Below, piece by piece: positions 33,801-45,800 of a stretch of 64,000 bases of DNA. The stretch is from Sabethes cyaneus (Eukaryota; Arthropoda; Insecta; Diptera; Culicidae), in contig NC_071353.1 in NCBI RefSeq assembly GCF_943734655.1, positions 140,963,907 through 141,027,906 of the forward strand, in the 5' to 3' direction. Below the pieces are notes generated by a model. That model was not told the DNA's origin and searched no databases. It saw nothing but the letters and a program-made list of their open reading frames with translations. The stretch's first letter is position 1. Each line of letters opens with the position of its first letter. The translations under genes were made by a program, and so were the position numbers.

Positions 33801-36800
33801 TATATATTAGGGACAAAATAAGAATAAACTAAGCATTCCGAGTAATTAAAAAGAGGTTAAAATTAGGCAAGATAAAATAGCTCACTGTGCTTAACGAAAG
33901 ACAAACATAACTGCACCCTAGAGGGCGAAAGTAAAACGCATAAGAGTTCAGTGGAGTGAAATCCTGAACCGATCAGAAGATCCGGCTTGTCCCTGATAAG
34001 TTATAGGCGATCATTTTGGATCGAGTTGCGAACAGAGCAAGTTTTACCTATTAAGCTTGCGTTATATTTCGATATCTTCAAAGTGCTACAGTGCAAGTCA
34101 AATCAGTAGTACAGTGCAATACATTCCGTTAAGAAAATTAAAGAATCCCAGTCAGGTAGGATAAAAAGAGAATTATAGGGCAGGCCGAACCCTAACCTGC
34201 AAGACCGTATTCTAAAAGACCACTATTTCATTAATTCGCAACAGGGCCCATTAATGCTTTAGAGCAACAGCCGCGAGATTAGCCACGAGGCGACCGGTAC
34301 AGGTATTGGACCGGTGTCGTAGGCCGAACAGTGCCCATGTGTGTGCCAGTGCCATTTAGCGGCCCGCCGCTAAGCGATCAAGTATAACCTCCCGCAACCG
34401 CGGACGATCCCTGCCTTCGAGGTCACTCGCGCTCCAGCCGGAGGTGGTGACGGGCTTGGATACAGCAACGATTCTAGTACCACCGGGAAAACTTACCCCG
34501 CAACCGCGGTCAAACCCCGCCTGTGAGGTCACTCGCACTCCAGCCGGAGGCGGTGACGGGCCTGGGTTAATACGAAGCCGAAATCCCGCAGAATACAAAC
34601 ACCTTTGTAAGGCCAGCAGTTCCACCCCGCCTTCGAGGTCACGTGCACTCGCGCTAGAGGCCGTGACGGGCCTGGGTACACCTGAAGCTGCTGCCCGATC
34701 CCACACAACATTCGCAGTTCGCCGTTTGTCATCGAGAATTTGTCATCGTCAAGTGAATGGTCGGCCGACCCCGCAGAGAAAGAAGAAAAGTACAGTGAGT
34801 TTATAGGTTAATTAATAAAAATTAGTTGTATGAACAGTAAGTAGAGTGATTTTGATTCCTTGATCGAAAAGTAGACCCGGAGCCGACTCTGAGAGCCTTC
34901 GTGCTCCTCACAGCCGAGCTAGCCAGAGAAGAGGCCGTGAGAGCCCAGCCCCTACACGGTTCCCAGTGGTTCGACCAGGAACCTGGGGCGAACTCAGCTG
35001 AGGCCCCTCCGGCCTCAGTTTTAACAGAGTTCCTGCATGATGTCAGTGGTTCATAAAAACCGTACATAGTCCGATGGAATCTGGTTGTCAGTATATTCGA
35101 TGATCCAAGCTGTTTACGTGAAGCTCGAAAGTCAACACGAGACAGCAGAGCCGGGACATCAATTTCATTGTTAAGGAGTTTGGCCACAAAAGTTGCTTGT
35201 TGAATTCTTCAACGCCTCTCTAATATCTCCAAATCCAAATCTGGCATTAGTCTACGTAGCGGGGAAGATTGTGAGGTAGATGCCAGGGTAGATGTCTCAA
35301 AGCGATACGAACAAATTTTCGTTGAACACATTCTATTCTGGCTTCCCAACACAGGTTATAAAGATTCCAGATGATACAAGCATTTTAGAGCATTGGACGT
35401 AGCGATGCGCAGCACAATGCCTTCAAGCAGTGGGGATCTGTGAGATCTCGGGAAGCTTTTGTGAAGGACCTAAGTTGTTGAGAAGCTTTACAGATGACAG
35501 CAGTATACTATTGGTTGAACATGAGCTTGTTATCCAACAGAACTCCAAGATCGCTGATCTGATCGATGCGCCTCGGAATAGCTCCGTTTATTTGGTAATC
35601 AAATAAAAATGTAATATACATCGGTGAAATGTTATAACCACAAATTTGACTATGCTTATTGCGGGCTTGTTTCTATTCCACAAGTCAGTAAAGGCGTCTA
35701 ACAGCGCTTGCAATCGGTAGCAATCAGCGATAGATTTCACTACGAAATAGGTCTTTAGATCGTCGGTATATACCAGTGCGCATCTGGGACCGAGCAAAAT
35801 AGCAGTCCCGTTCAAGTACATGGCGAATAGGTTACCTCCTTGTAGAACACCACCAGAAGTATTACTGAATGCACGTAAAACTGCGGAATCCAGCTTGACA
35901 CGTAAAATACGCTCTGTAAGATATGAGCTCAATCATGAAGTCAATCTATCAAATATACCCAACTTGTGCTTGTGCTAGACAATTTGAGTTCAAACTTCCA
36001 TCAGCAGCTCTATTGGAGCCGATTCCGGATTCCCAGTGCACCCCCTCCTCCCCCCCGGATCCGGATGGCGCGCACCATGGTTTGTAACTGCAAAATAACT
36101 GATCAATGATTTGTTAAAAAAATCGGCATATTTCCAACAAATTTTACATATTCAGCAACATTTTCTAAAGAAGCCATGTCGCGGTCCCCAAAAGAACACC
36201 GGAATAACTCCGGAGTCATGTGACATATCATGGCCACAATTGTAGATATTATGAAAATAGAAAAGATTTTCGGGAAGATTCCTAAATTTGGCAAAAAAAT
36301 ATTGAAAGATAAAAAAGTTACGCTCATTTTAGTAAATTTTCGAGCGCTAAGAATTATGTAGACCTTAGAGGGGTTAATGCCTCTGTAGTTGCTTGCGTCT
36401 CGCTTTTCCCCTTTTTAAATATAAGAAACTTGTAGGATTGTTTCCACAGTGTTGGAAATATCCGTTACCCAAAGTTGAATAACGTTGCATAAAAACTTCC
36501 GAAAAAGTTAAAGTTTTGTTCGAACAAGTTAGAAATAATTTAAAAATGTCCACAAAAAAGAACCAACATAGCTGTGAACTTCACACCAACGCCAACGCAC
36601 AATATTGCACCGGAAGTGATGCAGCAATAAATAGTGACGCCACCTATGACACCGTCTGGTTTTACTAGCAGAATGTTAGAGGATTGAGGACCAAACTATG
36701 CTAACGGAGACCGGATTATATGACAGCATGAATTCACTGTAGATTTTCGTAAACGTTTGAAATTTCGCCTGCCATGCTTGTGGCTGCCTCAAAAAAAGTT

Positions 36801-39800
36801 AAAAAGCTCTAACGTTCCTAGACCGGATGGGATCCCCATGTTGACTAACATGGTTTCGTTTCAGGTAGATCCGTAACTACGAACTTGTTAAACTTCTTTA
36901 CCATTCGATCGCCGGCTAACCCAACAAACACCGAAGCTGAATTAAAATGCTACTGATTTGATCACAGCTGATCTAACTCTGAATACAGGTGGTAGACGCT
37001 GAATAAATTTAAGCAAAGGCCTCTGTATTCTATAAATGATTAAGCAGCCAGCAGCGCTGTAAATCAGCTGCTTCACATAATAGTGTCACAAGCATATTAG
37101 GCGCATCTTCAACCTCTCCACAACCCGTCAATATTCTCAATAATTGTGCTATACTAACTGAGTAAACGATTTGTCATCTTAATAAACAGCCCTCCCACGA
37201 AACATTTATGCGCTGATTAAATATTTTAGCAGCCATTATTATTCAGCCATAGCTTAATATGCATCGAATAAAATTTATGTAAACAATTCTACAATACTTA
37301 TTCAGCCGAAATTGGAGAACTTATACAACCTATTTTGCTTGAGGCAGAAAAAAACACTTGTTCAGCGATTATATAACCTTTATATAACCTCCGTGCGCCT
37401 TGTTTCCAGCTTTACGCAAATCGGTTATTTAAAAACGCGCAAAAGCCTCTATTAAGCTCCATTGCAGCTTCGAAAGCAGCTATTAGCAAGCCCGAAGCTT
37501 GATAAAATCACTAAATTTACATGCTTAAGCACTGAAAAAAGGTTTTTATTTCTAATACTAAACCATAGTTCAGCCACAGGTGGAATAAATTCAGCTATAA
37601 AAGCGTTTGATCAGCCTGAAATTGTTACTTGGGTAACTGCTTTCAAAGCTGCAATGGGGCTTAATAGAGGTTTTTGCGTGTTTTTAAATAACCAATTTGT
37701 GCAATGCTGTCAATTATATTTTTAGAACGAGAAATAGTTTTGCAATGCTTTTTCAGTCGCTTAATCAACGTCTCATCAACCTTTATGCAGCCAAAAAATA
37801 ATCTATTTTTAAATTTTAAAAATGGAACGCGTCATATTTATTTTGCTTTGGTGTCATAAACTATATTTTAAATTTCGAATAACTTGAATTCGTATATGCA
37901 AGTTCATTAAAAATGCATGTCGTCATCTTTCGGGAATTGAACCGCCATCTTCTGAAATTAAAAACTTTCCAATTAAATTCTACTATTTATATTTATTCGT
38001 GACAGATACGTATTTCGCCTACGACATGCAGGCTTCATCAGTGCCTGATGATTATTTTTTGGCTGCATAAAGGATAATAAGACGTTGATTAAGCGACTGA
38101 AGAAGCATTGCAAAACTATTTCTCGTTCTAAAAATAGAATTGACAACATTGCGCAAATTGGTTATTTAAAAACACGCAAAAGCCTCTATTAAGCTCCATT
38201 GCAGCTTTCTTCCTAAGTAACAATTCCAAGCTGATCAAACGTTTTTTAGCTGAATTTATTCAACCTGTGGCTGAACTTTGGTTTAGTATTAGAAATAAAA
38301 ACCTTTTTTCAGCTCTTAAACATCTAAGTCAAGCTTCGGGCTTGCTAATAGCTGCTTTGAAGCTGTAATGTAGCTTAATAGAGGCTTTTGCGCGTTTTTA
38401 AATAACCAATTTGCGCAAAGCTGGAAACAAGGCGCACAGAGGCGATGTAACGGCTTAGCAAGTGTTTTTCTGCCTCGAATAAAATAGGTTGAATAAGTTC
38501 TCCAACTTCGGCTGAATAAGTATTGTATAGTTGTTTACATAAATTTTATTCGATGCATATCCAGCTATAGCTGAATAATAATGGCTGCTAAAATGTTTAT
38601 TCAGCGTATAAATGTTTCTTGGGAAGTCAGGCAGAGCGCAAGTTGATGTCATCTATACGGATATGAAGGCGGCTTTCGACAGAATTGAGCATAAAGCATT
38701 ACTTCGTAAATTGTTGCAAATGGGAGCATCAAGCAGATTGCTGTCGTGGCTTTCGTCCTATCTAACTTGAAGAACGCTGCATGTCAAGCACGGCAATTGC
38801 GTGTTTTCGCCATGCGCTCCGCAAGGGAGCAATTCGGGACCACATCAGTTTCTTCCCAGTTAGTTTCGAGGTACGACGTTGGTCTAACAAGCCAGTCGTT
38901 GTATGTTCGAATCTCAGCTAGGCGGTGCTGCTGGATAGACTCAGTAGGATTGTTGCACTAGCCCCGTTACAGTTCTGTACTCTAACAGCCGGCTGTGAAG
39001 TCTGTCGATAAAGAAGGGTAATGTCTAAAGACGGTTACGCTCAAGGCTTTGCTTTCAGTTTCTTCATCGATGTTGCATTTTTGCATGGTCATAGATGCAA
39101 ACTAATTTACGCTGATGATTTTAAAATCTACGCAGTAGTACGCTGTACCGAGAACTGCCTTCATTTGCAAATGCTGCTAAACGTGGTCGTCAATTGGTGT
39201 CAGCTATCGTCAGCAACTCGTTATCAGTATCGCAAAGAGCAACGTTATGACCTTTCATCGTTCTTCAGATCCGATTTTCTTTGATTACCATATCGACGGT
39301 ACTATTCTCAACCGAGTGGAACATGTAACGGATCTTTGTGACTACTTCCATGCCCACTATATGTCGATTATTTCCAAGGCAAATAGACAGATTGGCTTCT
39401 TCTCCAAAATTTCCAGGGACTTTAGGGATTCTCATTGCCGGAAAGCGTAATACAGTTCCCTCGTTAGGCCGATCCTTGAAAACGGTTCCGTAATAAGGAC
39501 ACCGAACGACGTAACATAAAACTTAAGGCTCGAACGTGTCCGAAAAAGATATCCCGTGATGGGATTCTTGGAATCTTCAAGCGTATCCAGATTAGTGTCA
39601 ATTGCTTAGTATCGAAACACTCGCTCGAAGACGAAAGATGCAGCAAGCCACTATCATTGTTAGACTGCTCGCTATCGACATCGATTGGTCACATCTTTTA
39701 TCCCTGCTTGATTTCCACGCTTCAGGAAGTCCCCTACGACAGCGATCATCATTACAGTCAGCAGGCTTGCCATTTCCTCACTCATTGTGCAAAAAGTGCA

Positions 39801-42800
39801 ACTTTTTTCATTCAACACGATTAGCAGAACTGCTGCTACAAATGAGAAATACATCCACGCAATGAGAAACACACCAAAAATAAAGAGAAATATAAACAAA
39901 CTTTAGAATCTCATTGTGCGCTCGTACTGCAGCAAGCAACGGCACGGGAATTACATTGTTGCCATATCTATCATCCACCATCGTCATATGCAACATTTTA
40001 TGCACTGTTGCCGCTGCGAGAAGTCTAAACAGTTTTTTTTGTGCCATATCATGGGCAGCCAAAAAGTGTATTAACACTTTGTTGCTCAGTTTATTCCTCA
40101 ATGAGAAGAACAATGAGCAGGTTGCTGAGCAATCGCGATCAGTAAAAAGAGAAAAGTTCAAACAAAACGGAGCAACATAAATCGAGACTGAGTAAAGTGC
40201 GAATTTTTCTCTTCTCTTTTTTTATTCTGAGGAGTCATCCCTGACTGTCAGGATTTTATCGTACACGCTATGGATACAACCAGCCTATTGTTGCAATGAT
40301 ATCCCAAAAATCACAAAAAATTGCAAAATAGAAAAACAAGTTTTTTGGCATGTCAAAGAAAAGTCTAAAAGCGTCAGAGAAAACTTAGAATAATAATTGT
40401 TGACTTAATGCAAAAAAAAAATAAAAATCTAGAAAAGTTCAAAAAGCCAGTGAAACTAAATTTTAAAATTGTTCCAAAAAGCAAAAGAAATTCAAAAACC
40501 TCGTAAAGAGTAAAATTATTTTCTAAATAAGTAACAAAATTCAACGCGAATGCAATTACAAGCCGATATAAATCCCGAAAACACAAAAATCTAGAAAACC
40601 TGAAAACATTCAGTAAAAGTCACAAATTCTGGTCATCTCACTTTTAGCATACAGTCAAGAATTAATTTATAGTCCATCAATCCGGATTGCTACAATAAAA
40701 TAAAAAGTTGGTTGACGCATGCACGGTACACTATTTCACTGTTTTTTTTTACTTTAACCCCCCTTAATTTGATTTTTGTTGAAAAATATCGTAAAACTAC
40801 GGTGCTCCTCTGATCGCCATTAAAAATAAAATAATACTTTGATTTTGTTAAAAACTTGTCCCTTCCAAAAAATTACCAAAATAAAATTTAAAAAGCCCCA
40901 CATAGTCCTGTCAACTTGAAAGCAGTGCAGAAACAAGTCGCAAAAAATTTCTCAAGACTCCAAAAAAATCAGTAAAACGTAAGAGCACTAGCGTTCGTAT
41001 TAAGTAACGCAATTCGGATTTAAGCGCCGAAATTTACGACGCTAACAAGGAATGCCACCCGTCACTCTAGCGACTGTTCCAATAAGCAGCCAGTGATTGA
41101 TCAACGGAGCAGATTTAATGAACAGTTACAATTCCACAGTTTACTTCACAGAGATTCACATTTATGCCAACTCATTGTGCAAGAAATGGCTTCCGAAAAT
41201 CTCAGGCATAAGCGTTCGAGACGCACACATACCTACACAGACACACACACCCCCACACATACAGACAACCGCGGGTTGGTTTGCATTACCAACGTAGACA
41301 GTGCGACTCTTAGCGATTCGGAAGGATAAAATCAGCACAAAAGCAACGAATAGAAAAGAAACAATAAATTTTCCACAACATTAAGCTCGTTTCCGAAGCC
41401 CCAAACCAAACCGACTCTCGAGGGAATATGATTGCCAGGGCAGCCACGCCGCACCAGACTGGTGCGGTGGTGGGTGGTGATGGGCGACCAGAGGACGGAA
41501 GATGGTAAAAGCTGAAGTGCAATCCAGTCGGTCGGTCGGTCCAGTCAGTGGTCCGGGAGGAATTATTCTGCGGGTACCGGAACGCAGCACACGCAGTCAG
41601 TTCTTCGTCAACATCGTCCCGGACTGGCTTATTTCAATCAAGAATTGCGCTGCAGGCAGACGTAAACCATTGCCGGCCGGTCGGTCAGAACGAGTGAGAG
41701 CGAGAGAGAGTCACATTCCAGTATGACAATAAAAAGATAACCATGAAAATGCAGAAAATCTGCCGGCAGTTGTGAACCCTCCCACACACAGTCACATACC
41801 CGTTACCGTCGTCGTCGTCCTCGTAACACAGTGGGATTGTTTCAGCTTTGCTCTAGTTTATATGTTAATTTATAAAATTATACACAAATCATTTTATAAT
41901 TTGGAAAAATAACACCTGCGTTAAATAGATAGCATAGCTGATCAAAGTGAAGCAAATACATTTTTAGTAATTTTGCTAATTTGCCCCACAGTGCTTCCGG
42001 TTGTCGTGTGGCGTTCCCAGCGTACTCTGCGGATGTGAGCTGAAACCCGCCCAGACGAAATCTCTGACCAGTCATCCCGATGTGATAATAATAATCAAAT
42101 CTTCCCTCCGTTCCCGGTTTCCTTCCACCTACCCAGGCAAGCCTGAAGCACGACCAGATGTTCCGGGCCATCAGGCAGGCCAAGCAAATCTGTTCAATAG
42201 GGAATGAATTGGATCGATTGTGGTTTTCTTAGAATTTGAATAATTTGAAGATTAAAATTTTACCGGCTCTCTTGTGTCTTATTTGCCCCCTTTCCACTTG
42301 GCACCCGAGAGAGAGAGAGAGTATTGTAGCCACGGCACGGTTCCGTTCGACCGAAGAAAACTCCAACCATGCGAAACCGACTCCCCGGTGGGTGGGAGAA
42401 CGAAGTGAAACACGAGGCTGACGCGACGAGGTGACGGCTGGGAGTGTTTCCAGCGGTTTTCAGATGCGATTGCCGGTTGGATTAAATTAAAGAATGTTGC
42501 CCGGCTACCACCGCACCGCAGGAGCAGCAGCCAACACCTCCACCACCCGGTGGATAGCTCACAGTTCAGCTCATTTTCACCGAAGGGTGGCGGCACGCGG
42601 ATGGTGCTCGGAAACTGTTTTCCGGCGTCGCTGTGACTGTTCGGATGAGCCATGTGTGAGTACGGAGGTGGAAGAGGAGAGCCAGAGGTCGTCCTCAGAG
42701 CAGCTTTTATGCTACGGTTCAGTGCGTCTGTAAAGACCAATTCAACTCAATCACATAAAACGCTTATTGAAGCTTGGAGACTCGACTTCGAGACCCGGGA

Positions 42801-45800
42801 TCATCTTTATTTTTAAAGTAACATTCAGAAATATTGCCAATTTATGTTTTATCAGGCAATAGTTTGAAGTTCAAAAACTGCACACTGAGGCAAACATTGT
42901 CTTTGCTCCTATTATTTTTAATTATTCTTGCATCAATATATGTTTTAACGAATTGAACCGGCATCAATATTGATATAACTCGGTTGAATTAAATGCTGTG
43001 CAGACAAAAAAACACTTTTTCTCTTTTTGTTATCTTCGAATAGAGCTATAGAAACAAAAATAAGAAAGATCTTTGTTATCCTCTGGGCTACCGGTAAGTC
43101 TGAAAGACAAACCTGCTTCGACGCCGTTAAAATAGATCCAAGCTAACATTTATACTGCTTCAGTTTGTGACCAAAATAAACTAAGCTACTGCTATGCTAA
43201 ACCATCAAATGTAATATTATGAAGAAGTACGCCAGACCTCGAGCCTTTGTCATTTGTGAAGTCAACTGATTAGCTAAGACCAAACTGAGAACAAATTTTT
43301 AAATTTTTCGTCTTAGTAGAATCTCAAAAATGTTTTACCTATTTTAAACAGTATTTTGATCGCTTTTGAAATTTACGATTTGTATTTCATCTTATTGTAC
43401 TACTAGGGTAAAGAACCTATTTTAAACAGTCTAGTCGTATCACTGATTATTTCACCTTATTATAAGCGATGGATTGATTAAGTGGGAAATAGCAGCATAC
43501 CAATCTAAAAAAGTCACTATTATTAAGCTAAACTTCTTATTTTGTGCATCAAAAATGGAGGCTCAGGTACTAACCTTAATCAGCCCGAACGCATTTTCTT
43601 TCTTAATTCAGCACTGCATTTTTCTAATTTGTCTCAAATTACCACTGTTACGAGCTTGTAACCATGACCTGAAGCCATAACGCAAGCGCTCACATATCTA
43701 CTACAATATGGTATGTTCAAATAGAGTACTTGACTTTTAGAAATACTGTAATCAATGCTCAAAGTAGCGAGGTGGAGATACTTTTCAGCAGTAGCGAGCT
43801 GGCAAATCGCTTCAGCAGCTAAAAATGCAAGTTTTTTAAAAAATAACTTTAATTTATAATATTTTTTATCGAAAACGTATTGGTATGAATTACACCTACA
43901 GTACAGTGCTTCAAGACGAAGTTCTTATCGAAAGGCTCTGAAAATATGAATATGAAATTATTTTTAGCTCATTTTTGTTCAACTGATTAAAATAGGCGAC
44001 CCCTGATTAATCCGTTCTATATCCTATCTCGTATTCTCGTATAAAACTTAATCGAAATTTTCTAAATTTTTTTTAATTCTTTGCGGAAAAAGTTTAAATT
44101 ACTTATTTGAAAACAAAAATTTACAAACTACTTACAGAGCTCGAAAACATTTTCTTATTGTAGATCAGCTTCGAATCTTTCAAACGCTTACCGCTATTCT
44201 CAAGGGAATAGCATCAAATTAATGGCGTGCAAGCAACAATGATTCAGTCGTTGCACTTGCTAGAAGGAAAAGAACCCAAGAAACATTTATGCGTTGAATA
44301 AACATTTTAGCAGCCAAAATTATTCAGCCATAGCTGAATATGCATCGAATAAAATTTGTGTCAACAACTGTACAATACTTATTCAGCCGAAATTGGAGAA
44401 CTTATACAACCTATTTTATTCGAGGCGGAAAAACACTTGTTGAGCAGTTATATCGCCTCTGTGCGCCTTGTTTCCAGCTTCGCGCAAATTGGTTATTTAA
44501 AAACGCGCAAAAGCCTCTATTAAGCTACATTACAGCTTCAAAGCAGCTATTAGCAAGCCCGAAGCTTGACTTAGATGTTTAAGAGCTGAAAAAAGGCTTT
44601 TATTTCTAATACTAAACTATAGTTCAGCCACAGGTTGAATAAGTTCAGCTAAAAATCAGCCTGGAATTGTTACTTGGGTACCAGCTTTCAAAACTGCAAT
44701 GGAGCTTAATAGAGGCTTTTGCGTGTTTTTGAATAACCAATTTGCGCAATGCTGTCAATTCTATTTCTAGAACGAGAAATAGTTTTGCAATGCTTTTTTA
44801 GTCGCTTAATCAACGTCTCATCAACCTTTATGCAGCCAGAAAATAATCTATTTTTAAATTAAAAAAAGAATAGAACGCAGCTTTAAAGTAGTTTGAAAGC
44901 TGTGAGCCTAATGAAAGCGTCTACTGGTTTATAAAGCCATTTTAACACCTTTAAACAACCGTAAAACGGTTCTATGTTTAAGGTTGTTTATAAGCGGATT
45001 ATTTAGCAGAAAAATCCGCTATTAAGCTTGTTTATCAGCTTTGGAGGAAAGCTGGTTTGGAAAAACTTAAAGTAGCTTAAACATCGCTTGGTCAAACACC
45101 ATTTGAGTGCTTACTTTATGCAGCTTGGATCGCCCTAAACCAACTCGTAAACAGCAATTGCTAATAGCTGCTTTCGAAGCTGCAATGAGGCTTAATAAAG
45201 GCTTTTGCGCATGTTTAAATAACCAATTTGCGCAAAACTGAGAACAAGGCGTACAGAGGTTGTATAAAAGGCGATATAATTGTGTTTTTTCTTGCTCAAG
45301 CGAAATAGGTCGTATAAGTTCTCCAATTTCGGTTGAATAAGTATTATGTAGAATTGTTTACATAAATTTAATTCGATGTATATTCAGCTATGGCTGAATA
45401 ATAATGGCTGCTAAAATATTTAATCAGCTCATAAATGTTTTGTGGGAGGGCTGTTTATTAAGATGACAAATCGTTTATTCAGCTAGTATAGCTGAACGGG
45501 TTGACGGGTTGTGGAAAGGTTGATGATGCACCTAATCTGTTTGTGACACTATTATGTGAAGCAGCTGACTTACAGCGCATTCGTTGGCTGCTTAATCACT
45601 TAAAGAATACAGAGGCCTTTGCTTAAATTTATTCAGCGTCTGCAACCTGTATTCAGAGTTTAATCAGCTGTGACTAAATCAGTAGCTCAGCTTCGGTGTT
45701 TGTTGGGAAAGCTTCGGCTGTGTTTTACTTTTAGTTCCATTTACTGCCAGCATGGCTCTGGTCATGCATCGTAGCACGTCGCTCGCAGGTTCTGTTGGCC

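Noticed and set aside
34444..34806. 120-codon open frame across the GC-rich tandem units as a protein gene
   Set aside because: The frame exists because of the GC content. The repeat units are not in the same frame (spacings 106 and 111), so no repeated peptide results.
39808..40161. 117-codon minus-strand open frame as a gene
   Set aside because: No recognisable motif. It begins directly after a dead LINE fragment in repeat-like DNA.
41220..41265. CA-rich stretch considered as a tandem repeat array of interest
   Set aside because: An ordinary irregular dinucleotide microsatellite.
42279..42740. 153-codon minus-strand open frame as a gene
   Set aside because: No family motif, no splice context and a GC-richer region where chance open frames are longer.
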